A DNA stretch of 46,338 nt from positions 1-46,338 of the forward strand of contig VXWP01000053.1 in assembly GCA_009835325.1 (NCBI GenBank). Reading direction: 5' to 3'. The translations under genes were made by a program, and so were the position numbers. The notes beneath the pieces are model-generated. The model saw nothing but the letters and a program-made list of their open reading frames with translations. It searched no databases and was not told where the DNA came from. This DNA is from Gemmatimonadota bacterium. Lineage in GTDB: Bacteria; JAAXHH01. This document shows, piece after piece, positions 1 through 7,486 of this stretch; position 1 is the first letter of the stretch; each line of letters starts with the position of its first letter.

Positions 1-164
1 ATAAATGTTGTAGATGCCTCGTTTAGTCACACCGCCGAAGGGCGTATCTACCCTGGTTCGTTAATTGATTAGTCGAGGGATTTGCTGGAGTCTCGACTGA
101 TTAGAAAACAAAGTCAGTCGCAACGAAGGCAAATGGGCAGAAACAGACTACGGGAGGAATGGAT

Positions 165-422
165 ATGCGCAGATTTAACTCGGTCCGATATCCTGCTTTG
201 ATCGATGGCGAAAAAGGTGCGTATGGTGTGTCTTTCCCCGATCTTCCAGGTATCGTTGCCATGGGAGACACCATCGACGAGGCCTTGATGAACGCGGAAG
301 AAGCACTCAGGGACTATGTGATCGAAACAGAGAAGGACGGCGGTGAGATCGTGCAACCATGCGCACAGGAGGAAGGCGTGGATGTCCGGCTCGAGGTCGT
401 TTGGGTTACAGTGAATCGTTGA
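165..422 (+). CDS. HicB-like antitoxin, orphan
   Basis: This 85-residue protein has the HicB partial RNase H-like fold signature: YPALIDGEKGAYGVSFPDL, then PGIVAMGDTIDEALMNAEEAL and a short C-terminal strand. HicB proteins normally neutralise the mRNA-cleaving HicA toxin. It is short and shows no ribbon-helix-helix or helix-turn-helix tail, so DNA binding by this chain is not evident. ATG codons occur at 159 and 165. The Shine-Dalgarno sequence GGGAGG at 152-157 sits 7 nt before 165 but only 1 nt before 159, so 165 is preferred. No HicA-like frame is visible in the 158 bases upstream, and the next gene is convergent. It may be solitary or its toxin may lie outside the window. The family is likely; the toxin-antitoxin function is inferred. 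Confidence 0.75.
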   Translation: MRRFNSVRYPALIDGEKGAYGVSFPDLPGIVAMGDTIDEALMNAEEALRDYVIETEKDGGEIVQPCAQEEGVDVRLEVVWVTVNR

Positions 423-445
423 CTGATTGTGTCAATCCGGGAGGA

Positions 446-1390
446 TCACGCCATCGTCTTCCTTAGCGTATACCGTCCCGGTTCGGGGACGTACCCCAGC
501 TTGCGGTTGAGCACCAGCATGGGACTATTCGTCGAATCGTTGTGCGTGCTGAGTGATCGTGCGCCCTGGCTGCGAGCATAGCGTATCGCGGCGAGCTTCA
601 ACGCCAGGGCGATACGTCGCCTGCGGTATGACCGGATAACCCCGGTATGCACGTTGAAAGCCTGGTGCGCCTCCGGGTAAAGCCGGACGGCGCAGATCCC
701 GACCCAACGATCGCCGTCGGCCGCGAGTAACTGGCCGTCCGGACTGTACCAGCCCGACTCGTAGACCCACTCGTTGAATTCCGCGAAGGACAGCCCATGA
801 CCGGTCCAACCCGGCACGTCCCGGTCGGTAATCGCATTGACTTCGTAGAGTTTCCTCCGTGCCTCCGGCGTATCTCCGAAATCCGCAAGGGAGTATATCC
901 GAATACCCGAAGCCGCTTTGTCCTCGAGTATCGGCGCATAAGGGGATTCGTCGAAGTGTTCCAGGTCCAGGCTCGACTGAAACAGATGCCGATCGCGCTC
1001 GAATCCCCGCCGCCTTGCGAAGGCCTGCGAGACGGGGCAGTCGTCCCGGACCTCGCTGGTCACCGTGCCGGCGTTGTGGTGCTGCAGAAACGCCTGCATT
1101 TCCGCATACAATGCCGTGCCGATCCCCTGTCCGCGCCACGCCGGCGCCACCCCTGCCCAGGCATAGAACTGTCCTTCCGGATCCCAGGTTTCGTGGACCG
1201 ACACCACGTAACCCACCACGACATCGTCCCCGTTTACGGCTACCTGGCGATAACTGATTCTGCCCGGCGCATCGTGGGTCAACCACTCGTGCACGGTCTC
1301 TACGGATATGGGATTCTGTTCGAAGGCATTGACGACGGAAGCGATGCCGGGTTCATCGGTGGAGGGAAGGGCGGGGCGGAGACGGAACAT
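446..1390 (-). CDS. Tandem GNAT N-acetyltransferase
   Basis: This 314-residue protein has two acetyltransferase-like halves. The first (about 1-150) carries the acetyl-CoA-binding motif A as RGQGIGT at 86-92. The second (about 160-314) has a degenerate motif A (RRRRIALALK, about 256-265) and a typical motif B ending in NSPMLVLNRKLGY (about 289-301). GNAT enzymes acetylate amines using acetyl-CoA; the substrate cannot be read from sequence. The degenerate second motif suggests one half may be structural. It is the last gene of the minus-strand corrinoid cassette, 54 nt after the activator stop codon, but no Shine-Dalgarno sequence is evident, so co-transcription is possible but unproven. It converges with the hicB-like gene. 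Confidence 0.8.
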   Translation of the reverse strand: MFRLRPALPSTDEPGIASVVNAFEQNPISVETVHEWLTHDAPGRISYRQVAVNGDDVVVGYVVSVHETWDPEGQFYAWAGVAPAWRGQGIGTALYAEMQAFLQHHNAGTVTSEVRDDCPVSQAFARRRGFERDRHLFQSSLDLEHFDESPYAPILEDKAASGIRIYSLADFGDTPEARRKLYEVNAITDRDVPGWTGHGLSFAEFNEWVYESGWYSPDGQLLAADGDRWVGICAVRLYPEAHQAFNVHTGVIRSYRRRRIALALKLAAIRYARSQGARSLSTHNDSTNSPMLVLNRKLGYVPEPGRYTLRKTMA

Positions 1391-1444
1391 GAAGTTGGAT
1401 TTGTGGGTAGGATTCCGAATACCAGAAGCCTTCTTCGGAACTCC

Positions 1445-3409
1445 CTACACCAGCACCCCGGGCATGGGCTTGAACTGGCAGGCCTCGACGAAGATCTCGA
1501 AGAAGTCGGGGGTGGTTTCGAGCTCGACGTGTTCGATGTCCTTGACCAGCGCTTCCAGTTCCGCGCGGCGGGAGCGGGACAGGAGGACCTCTCGGGCGCC
1601 CTGGACGGCGGCGTTGCCGACCTTGACGATGCGGTCCTCGGGCACGGGGGCGAGGAACCCGATGTCGATGGCATTGCGCACGTCCACGTAGTTGGCGAAT
1701 CCCCCGGCGAGGAAGAGGCGGTCCACGTCGCCGGGCGCGACGCCGAACGTGCGCAGCACGATGTACTGCCCGCAGTAGTTGGCGGCCTTGGCCTGGGCCA
1801 GGTTGCTGGCGTCCTGCCGGGACAGGGTGATACCTGACTCGGCCACTACGTCCACTTCGAACTGCTTCCGGTCGGAAAACACGCCCTTCGGACTCATCAT
1901 GCCGTGGCGGCGCAGTTCGGCGAGGAGGTCGATCAGTCCGGAGCCGCAGATGCCCTGGGGCGCGGTATCGCCGATGGTGCTCCAGGCAAACCGCTCATCT
2001 TCCCATTTCAGCGATTCGATGGCGCCCTCGTAGCCCGGCATGCCGTACTGGATGCCGCCGCCCTCGAAGGCCGGTCCGGCGGGACACGAAGCCGTGATCA
2101 TGCGCCCGTTGCCCGCCACGACCACCTCGGTGTTGGTGCCTACGTCCACCAACATGGATACACCCGGTTGCGCGGCCAGTTCGACGGTCGCCAGGTCGGC
2201 CGCCACGTCGCCGCCCACGTGGCTGGCGATAAGGGGCATACCGTAGACCCGGGCTTTCGGATTGGCCCGGAGCCCCAGGCGGCGCGTGCCGATGGTCAGC
2301 GCCGTGGTCTCCCGCTCGCCCGCGAGATACTCGTTCTCGATCTGTGACTTGTAGGGTTTCTGGCCGATGCTCTGCACGTCGAGCCGGAAGAAGAGATCCC
2401 GCATGGTGGCGTTGCCCGCCACGACGATCTCGTAGATCTCCTGCCGTGCCGTGCCCGTGCGCTCGCACCAGTCCATGATCTCGTGGTTGACGGCGTTGAT
2501 GATGGCGTTCCAGAGTTCGTCCTCGAAGGCGCCGTCGTAGGAGATCCGGTGCATCACGTCGCTGCCGCCGAAGCGCTGGGGATTCTCGAAGGAGCAGACG
2601 TGGACGCTCTTGCCGGTCTCGAGGTCCACGAAGTCCATGACCACCGTGGTCGTGCCCAGGTCGATCGCGAGCCCGTAGACGTGTCCGCGGAACTGGTCGA
2701 CCTGCTCGCCGTCGTAGAAGATGTCATCGCCCCGCCGGGTGACCACGGGGTCGAGCGCCGTCTCCTTTTCTTCGGTAACGGTCAGGATCTTGGGCGTGCG
2801 CCGCAGGGGTGCGAAGGCGACGTTCACGTTCGGGTCGATGACGCGCGCCTGGCAGGCGAGGCGGTAGTTCTCCCGCAGGAAGGACTCCGGCTTCGTCCGG
2901 GGCGCAAGCCCTTCCATCCCCTGCTGGATTTCCACGATGCACTCGTGGCAGATGCCGTTGCGGAAGCAGGACGTGGGTACCTGCACGGCGAGGTCGTCGG
3001 CGTAGTCGAAGATGGACTTGCCGATAACCGCGGGCCGGGTCGTCGTGCCGTCGGTCACCGATCCGCCGGTCACCGGTCCGCTGGCTGGATCCGATCCGCC
3101 GGCCGGTTCCGATCCGCCGGCCGGTTCCGATCCGCCGGCCGGGTCCGCGGATATATCCAAGGGCGCTTCCTCCGTCTCCCAGGCGCTGTGGTAGTCGAGC
3201 TTGTCGTCGCCGCCGCATACGAGCAGTCCACCGGCTTCCCGGGGCTTGCGCTGGTTGCGGCACCCGAACCGGGCGGTGCATTCGTCGAAACGGTTCTTGT
3301 AGGGGCAGCGGTAGGTGGCCTGCTCGGTCGCGTGGGCCATCATGTCCTTGAAGATAGCCGTGATGCGGTCCAGCCGCTCCTGGTACGCCGCCTTGTCGAT
3401 CTTTTTCAT
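1445..3409 (-). CDS. RamA-like corrinoid activation protein (2Fe-2S ferredoxin + ASKHA/DUF4445)
   Basis: This 654-residue protein is predicted to reduce inactive Co(II) corrinoid back to Co(I) with ATP hydrolysis, the role of RamA-type activators. Domain order: an N-terminal region with four cysteines (C35, C44, C50, C65); a low-complexity linker of repeated AGGSEP-like units (about 90-112); a 2Fe-2S ferredoxin domain with ligands C148, C154, C157 and C186 (C-x5-C-x2-C then C); and from about 246 an ASKHA ATPase domain with the phosphate loop AIDLGTTTV, the VVAGNATM segment and DVGTNTEVV. The ferredoxin and ASKHA parts are typical of the family. The Cys4 extension is not part of the usual activators I know. 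It lies 34 nt after the corrinoid protein gene, supporting a shared operon. No clear Shine-Dalgarno sequence precedes the ATG. Confidence 0.88.
   Translation of the reverse strand: MKKIDKAAYQERLDRITAIFKDMMAHATEQATYRCPYKNRFDECTARFGCRNQRKPREAGGLLVCGGDDKLDYHSAWETEEAPLDISADPAGGSEPAGGSEPAGGSDPASGPVTGGSVTDGTTTRPAVIGKSIFDYADDLAVQVPTSCFRNGICHECIVEIQQGMEGLAPRTKPESFLRENYRLACQARVIDPNVNVAFAPLRRTPKILTVTEEKETALDPVVTRRGDDIFYDGEQVDQFRGHVYGLAIDLGTTTVVMDFVDLETGKSVHVCSFENPQRFGGSDVMHRISYDGAFEDELWNAIINAVNHEIMDWCERTGTARQEIYEIVVAGNATMRDLFFRLDVQSIGQKPYKSQIENEYLAGERETTALTIGTRRLGLRANPKARVYGMPLIASHVGGDVAADLATVELAAQPGVSMLVDVGTNTEVVVAGNGRMITASCPAGPAFEGGGIQYGMPGYEGAIESLKWEDERFAWSTIGDTAPQGICGSGLIDLLAELRRHGMMSPKGVFSDRKQFEVDVVAESGITLSRQDASNLAQAKAANYCGQYIVLRTFGVAPGDVDRLFLAGGFANYVDVRNAIDIGFLAPVPEDRIVKVGNAAVQGAREVLLSRSRRAELEALVKDIEHVELETTPDFFEIFVEACQFKPMPGVLV
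3087..3140. repeat. 18-bp x 3 in-frame tandem repeat
   Basis: Three consecutive 18-bp units of the form ggttccgatccgccggcc (the first differs at one base) start at 3087, 3105 and 3123, with weaker copies on either side. They lie inside the activator gene and encode repeated Ala-Gly-Gly-Ser-Glu-Pro hexapeptides that form the linker between the Cys-rich N-terminus and the ferredoxin domain. The unit keeps the reading frame, so copy number could change linker length without breaking the protein. Confidence 0.9.
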
Positions 3410-3443
3410 GGGAGAATGTAGGGGAGACCGCCGGACCGGCTGG

Positions 3444-4208
3444 TCAGGCTTCCTGTTCCTGCTTGAGCTCTACGAGGAGACGCTGGGCCAGTTCCACGCA
3501 GCCCACCGCGTCCTCGGCGGTGCCGTCGGCACCCATGTCGTCGGCGAACTCCTGGGTGACCGACGCGCCGCCCACCATGATCTTGACGTCCTCCCGCATG
3601 TCGTTGTCGATGAAGGCGTCGATGGTCTTGCCCATGTTGGGCATGGTCGTGGTGAGCAGGGCCGACATGCCCAGCAGGGGCGCTTCGTGTTCCTCCACCG
3701 CATCCATGAATTCGTCCTCGGAGGTGTCCACCCCCAGGTCGTGGACCACGAACCCGGCGCCGCGCAGCATCATGATGCACAGGTTCTTGCCGATGTCGTG
3801 GAGGTCGCCCTTGACCGTGCCCATGATGACGGTGCCGACGGGCTCGATGCCCGAGGCGGAAAGGATGGGCTCGATGTGGGCCATCCCGGCCTTCATGGCC
3901 CGGGCGCAGGCGAGGACTTCAGGGACGAAGATGAAGTTCTCCCGGAACTTGATGCCCACGACGCTCATGCCGGCGATCAGGCCGTCGTCCATCACCTCCA
4001 GCGCCTCGACCCCGTCGTCCAGGGCCGCCCGGGTCAGCGTGTCGACCGTCCCGTTGTCCCCGTCTATGAGGGCCGCGGAGATCTCCTGCATGGCGGGCGT
4101 CGCCCGGGCGAAAGCGTCGATGATCCGCGTCCGCTCGTGGGGTCGTTCGATGAACTCTTCTATTTCGTCCTTCAGAAAGTCGTTGGCGATATCGTTTAGT
4201 GCTGCCAT
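3444..4208 (-). CDS. Corrinoid (cobalamin-binding) methyl-carrier protein, MtaC/MtbC-like
   Basis: This 254-residue protein has an N-terminal four-helix cap (about 35-115, like the B12-binding-2 domain) followed by a Rossmann B12-binding domain. It carries the base-off cobalamin signature DLHDIGKN with the lower-ligand histidine H137, then a SALLTT segment and a VGGASV glycine pair that cradle the nucleotide tail. Such proteins shuttle a methyl group on cobalt between two methyltransferases in the cytoplasm. Size and domain order are normal for MtaC/MtbC/MttC-type carriers. It lies 25 nt downstream of the UroD-family methyltransferase gene and directly before the corrinoid activator, its expected partners. 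AGGAG lies just upstream of the ATG. The methyl donor is not indicated. Confidence 0.92.
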   Translation of the reverse strand: MAALNDIANDFLKDEIEEFIERPHERTRIIDAFARATPAMQEISAALIDGDNGTVDTLTRAALDDGVEALEVMDDGLIAGMSVVGIKFRENFIFVPEVLACARAMKAGMAHIEPILSASGIEPVGTVIMGTVKGDLHDIGKNLCIMMLRGAGFVVHDLGVDTSEDEFMDAVEEHEAPLLGMSALLTTTMPNMGKTIDAFIDNDMREDVKIMVGGASVTQEFADDMGADGTAEDAVGCVELAQRLLVELKQEQEA

Positions 4209-4233
4209 GCGCTCCTGTCCGGTCCTCCCGGTT

Positions 4234-5277
4234 TCATGCCGCGTGAGTCTTGTGCCAGTCCTTCACCGCCTGCGGGATTGCCTTCAGGTTCTCGACGGAC
4301 GCCTGCAGGGGAACCGCGCACTCCGGTCCCACCATATGAATGCCGTGTTCCAGGTTCTGGCAGACTTCCTGGCCCACTTCTTCGGGACCCCGTGCAAAAA
4401 GCGTCTCGGGATTGTTGATGTTGCCCACGAGGGAGATCTTGCCGTCGACGGCCTCCATGGATTCCTGAGGCTTGTTCTTCGAATCGAAATGAAAGGCCGC
4501 GAAGCCTGTCTCGGCGATGTAGCCCATGCGGTCCACGGTGCGCCCGCAGATATGCATGATCAGCGGGATGGGAATCCGTTCGGCCATCTCGATGTGCAGG
4601 TCCCGCAGGAACCGCCGGTAGTAGTCACTGCTCACCAGGTCGCCCGTGGCGTGGTCGGGCAGGGTCAGGGCGTCCGCCCCGGCCTCGATCTGCGCGATGC
4701 CGAACTCCACCGTGGCTTCCTTCATGCGGTCCAGGGCGAGATGGGTCCTGCCGGGGTCGTCGAGGGACATGAGCAGGAAGGGTTCCACGCCGAAGCAGTG
4801 GTAGCCCAGGGACCAGGGGCCCATGGTCTTGCCGATGACCGCCACCTCGTCGCCGTATTCCTTCTTGAGCTTGCTGATGGCGTCGAGGACGCACTTCGTG
4901 TCCCGGTGCGTCAGGAAATCCGAAGGGAGCTTGATATCGTCCACATCGGTCCAGATGGGTTCGCGCATCTGGACGGTCGGCCAGTTGTCCTTTTGCTCCC
5001 ACTGGATCTTGCAACCCAGCGCGGAGGACTCCTGGATGATGGTAAAGACCGGCATGATGGTGTCGAATCCGAGTTCCGTGTAGCTCGTGGCCGCGAGACG
5101 GGCCATGAGCTCCGGGTCCCGGTTGGCGTCCGGAAAAGGCGCGTCGACGAGATCCATCAGTTCCACCGTGGCGACGGACGTCGGATTGCACACGGGCGTG
5201 CGGTCCACGGGCTCTCCCTTCAGGGCGGCGAGTACCCGGTCCCGGCCCTTCATCTGCTTGATGGTGTTATCGCTCAT
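4234..5277 (-). CDS. UroD-family cobamide methyltransferase (MtaA/CmuA-like)
   Basis: This 347-residue protein belongs to the uroporphyrinogen-decarboxylase superfamily but carries the zinc site of the methyltransferase branch: H242 and C244 in IMHICG and C320 in MVGPECAVP (H-x-C then distant C). True HemE decarboxylases lack this site. Family members such as MtaA, MtbA and CmuA move methyl groups between a corrinoid protein and a thiol or a methylated donor. A well-placed AAGGAG lies 6 nt before the ATG. The gene precedes the corrinoid carrier by 25 nt, so the two are almost certainly co-expressed. Whether it loads methyl onto the corrinoid from an unknown donor or removes it cannot be decided here; the nearby homocysteine methyltransferase makes a donor-side role plausible. 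Confidence 0.88.
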   Translation of the reverse strand: MSDNTIKQMKGRDRVLAALKGEPVDRTPVCNPTSVATVELMDLVDAPFPDANRDPELMARLAATSYTELGFDTIMPVFTIIQESSALGCKIQWEQKDNWPTVQMREPIWTDVDDIKLPSDFLTHRDTKCVLDAISKLKKEYGDEVAVIGKTMGPWSLGYHCFGVEPFLLMSLDDPGRTHLALDRMKEATVEFGIAQIEAGADALTLPDHATGDLVSSDYYRRFLRDLHIEMAERIPIPLIMHICGRTVDRMGYIAETGFAAFHFDSKNKPQESMEAVDGKISLVGNINNPETLFARGPEEVGQEVCQNLEHGIHMVGPECAVPLQASVENLKAIPQAVKDWHKTHAA

Positions 5278-5288
5278 AACAGTCTCCT

Positions 5289-5927
5289 TTAACCGTCCTG
5301 CTGACTGGGCGCGGCCAGGACGCCCCGGCTCGCGACCGCCTCCTGTTCGCGCAGGACAGCGCGGACGTTGGGTGCGCGGACCAGCAACAGCCCCACCAGC
5401 GCGTCGTGTTCCTGGCCACAGGGGAAAGCTACCTGGTCCAGGGTGCCGGTTACCTCGTCCATCTCGGCCAGCTTCATCAGGCCGCCCGCGATAAAGGAGA
5501 TACGGCGCTCGCGGTCCTTGCCCTCGCCGTGGGCCGTAACGCGGTAGACGCCGTCGCCCTCGCTCAGGACCTGGATCTGCAAGCCCGACTTCTTGTCCAG
5601 GATCTGCAGCGGCCGTGGTTCGACGGGGTCGGCCGAATCAAGTTTGCAGGCTTCGAGGAAAACCCGCTTTACCGCAAGCTGGTGTGCATAGCCGCAGTGA
5701 AACCTCAGACGCCCGCCGTCGGCTGGTTCCATGCCTCCGAGGACTTCCATGGCCTTCACCACGAAGGCGATCCGATCCTCGACGCCTTCCCGCCGGCTGT
5801 AGGTGAATACCTGGTAGACCGGTCCCGAGTCATCCTGCTGGCGGTACAGGCCGATCGAAATGTCTCCGAAATGGGCATCGAGGGGTACCAGTTCGATGCG
5901 CCTGCCTATGTCGACGGTCTGACCCAA
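5289..5927 (-). CDS. Unrecognised protein with two similar halves, each with C-G-x2-H
   Basis: I do not recognise this family. Read from a TTG at 5927, which has GAGG 7 nt upstream, it has 212 residues; a longer GTG start at 6017 is possible but has no Shine-Dalgarno sequence. The chain reads as two similar halves. VYQV (37-40), a charged turn and a hydrophobic helix lead to FHCGYAHQLAV (77-87). VYRV (127-130), a charged turn and a hydrophobic helix lead to FPCGQEHDALV (168-178). C78/H82 and C170/H174 are therefore equivalent positions about 92 residues apart, and could form metal or thiol sites. There is no signal peptide or membrane segment. The gene ends 11 nt before the UroD-family methyltransferase start, so it very likely belongs to the cassette. 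The function is unknown; a carrier, scaffold or activation role in methyl transfer is only a guess. Confidence 0.8.
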   Translation of the reverse strand: MGQTVDIGRRIELVPLDAHFGDISIGLYRQQDDSGPVYQVFTYSRREGVEDRIAFVVKAMEVLGGMEPADGGRLRFHCGYAHQLAVKRVFLEACKLDSADPVEPRPLQILDKKSGLQIQVLSEGDGVYRVTAHGEGKDRERRISFIAGGLMKLAEMDEVTGTLDQVAFPCGQEHDALVGLLLVRAPNVRAVLREQEAVASRGVLAAPSQQDG

Positions 5928-6030
5928 ATCCCTACCTCGTTCGTGGCTGTTCGCGGCCGGCACGATCCGCCCCGGTTGGCCTTTCGCCGGATCGTCTGCC
6001 GTGGCCCATCTCTTCACCGCGCGGTCGGGC

Positions 6031-6312
6031 CTATCCCCTGTCGTATCCGTCTTCCAACTGCTTCAGAACAGCTTCGGCCACCGCTTCGGCCTCTTTTTCT
6101 TCGCCCGGCCATTCCTGCTTATCGGACCAGTGCCACTCGTCCAGGTAGGCGTCGGTGCCGGTCAGCCCGTCCCGCATGGCCACCCGGTCGATTTCCTGCT
6201 GGAACCAGTCGGGCATCTGGCGCGAGAGAGGCCGGCGGCTTCCACTACGGCCTCCATAGACGCGCACCTGCGCCGGGATGTCCCGCCAGTATAGTACCTG
6301 GTACACCGCCAT
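6031..6312 (-). CDS. 'Virulence_fact' family small protein of corrinoid/C1 operons
   Basis: This 93-residue acidic cytoplasmic protein begins MAVYQVLYWRDIPAQVRVYG and contains MPDWFQQEIDRVAM, GTDAYLDEWHW and a C-terminal VAEAVLKQLEDGY. This matches the pattern of the small Pfam family named 'Virulence factor'. In alphaproteobacteria that family sits in operons for methylene-tetrahydrofolate reductase and corrinoid methyltransferases, so the name is misleading. The open frame extends upstream to 6564, but that stretch overlaps the end of the homocysteine methyltransferase gene in another frame and reads as out-of-frame sequence. The ATG at 6312 is where the family-like sequence starts. It lies 94 nt after the methyltransferase stop. 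The biochemical role is unknown; context suggests support of methyl transfer. Confidence 0.78.
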   Translation of the reverse strand: MAVYQVLYWRDIPAQVRVYGGRSGSRRPLSRQMPDWFQQEIDRVAMRDGLTGTDAYLDEWHWSDKQEWPGEEKEAEAVAEAVLKQLEDGYDRG

Positions 6313-6406
6313 GGTGACCGATCCTGTACTCTGGTCGCGCCCGTGTTGTACGTCGGAGGTACCATCCGAGCCACGTAACCCTTCAACCAGGGCCCTCGAA
6401 CCGTGT

Positions 6407-7405
6407 CTATACCGCCCGGTCCATCGCCTCGCGGAAGGCCCGGATGTGGGCGACCCCCGTGCCGCAGCATCCGCCGATGAAGTATGCGCCGGCCTGCAGG
6501 AGGTCCGGCACGAAGGCGGCCATTTCCTCCGGCGTGTTGGCGTAGTAAGTCCTGTGCTGCTCATCCAGGCGGGCCTTCCCCGCGTTGGGGTAGGCCATCA
6601 TCCGTTTCGCCGGTTCCTTCCTGGCTTCCATGGCATGCTTCAACTGGCCGATGCCGTTTATGGCGTGGGGCATTCCCGTGTGCTCGTCCCGCCGGGACTC
6701 CGCGCCACAGTTCAGGCCAACGATCTGAACGTGCCCGAGCAGGTCGTGCCCGTCGGACTGCGCACCGCCCGCGAGGATCTCCAGCAGATCCGCCGCCGAA
6801 TGACCCCAGTCCGTCTTGTAAATCACCTCGCCCGTGGATCGGTCCTTCGTGTACTTGTACGTCAGGTTCACGGCGATGGGCAGGCCGAACTTCCGCAATT
6901 CGTCTATGGCCAGGGCCGCCTCGTTGGCGGAGAACATGGTCTCGACGCAGAAGAAATCGACGCCGCCCTCGGCCAGGAGCGTTCCCACGCGCTCGTGGGC
7001 GTCCCGTGCGATGCTGTTCGCGATGCCGAACTCCGTATCGCCGCTGTCGGCCTCGATGGCGCCCGGGAGGGGACCGATGGATCCGGCGAGGTACACGTCC
7101 TTACCACTGCGTTCGATGGCGGTCCGGGCGTGTTCCACGGCCAGCCGGATCAGTCCATCGGATTCCGCCGCGTCCTTCCCGGCCATTTCGAGGTGAGGAT
7201 ACGAAGCCACGAATGTGTTGGTGCCGACAACCTCGGCGCCCGCTTCAATATAATCGGAATGGATACTGCTGACAATATCGGGGTACAGTTCGTTGGCCAG
7301 CGCGCTGTTGGCCAGTTCGATGCCGTGGGCGAAGAGTTCGGTGCCGAAACCGCCGTCGTAGAGGAGGGGGCGGTCGTCGTCGATGCGTTCGAGAAAGGAT
7401 ATCAT
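6407..7405 (-). CDS. Homocysteine S-methyltransferase-family protein (BHMT/MetH N-module type)
   Basis: This 332-residue TIM-barrel protein has the complete zinc-thiol site of the homocysteine methyltransferase family: C233 in GLNCG and C313-C314 in GGCCG. LLYDGGFGTEL and GTNTF near the N-terminus are also typical. These enzymes activate homocysteine thiolate and receive a methyl group from betaine, S-methylmethionine or a corrinoid domain. It is the size of the homocysteine module of MetH. The cassette also encodes a separate corrinoid carrier, a UroD-family methyltransferase and a RamA-like activator, so it may act as one subunit of a split methionine synthase; this is inference. The ATG at 7405 has GGAG 8 nt upstream; the extra open frame to 7471 is not family-like. 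Confidence 0.88.
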   Translation of the reverse strand: MISFLERIDDDRPLLYDGGFGTELFAHGIELANSALANELYPDIVSSIHSDYIEAGAEVVGTNTFVASYPHLEMAGKDAAESDGLIRLAVEHARTAIERSGKDVYLAGSIGPLPGAIEADSGDTEFGIANSIARDAHERVGTLLAEGGVDFFCVETMFSANEAALAIDELRKFGLPIAVNLTYKYTKDRSTGEVIYKTDWGHSAADLLEILAGGAQSDGHDLLGHVQIVGLNCGAESRRDEHTGMPHAINGIGQLKHAMEARKEPAKRMMAYPNAGKARLDEQHRTYYANTPEEMAAFVPDLLQAGAYFIGGCCGTGVAHIRAFREAMDRAV

Positions 7406-7486
7406 GCAGCATACTCCGAAAGACTGGTCCGTTCGCCGGGCGACTGGATGGACATCACCTGGCGCCTGCATGGCTGCCGCCGCGGC

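Noticed and set aside
1-72. Short frame ending in TAG at 70-72, possible tail of an upstream gene
   Set aside because: Only 23 codons are visible, with no recognisable motif, so it cannot be supported as a gene.
71-98. 7-bp inverted repeat agtcgag/ctcgact upstream of the hicB-like gene
   Set aside because: Too short for its 14-nt loop to be distinguished from chance; only a possible operator.
6313-6564. N-terminal extension of the 'Virulence_fact' gene
   Set aside because: It overlaps the end of the homocysteine methyltransferase gene in another frame and has out-of-frame composition; the family starts at the ATG at 6312.
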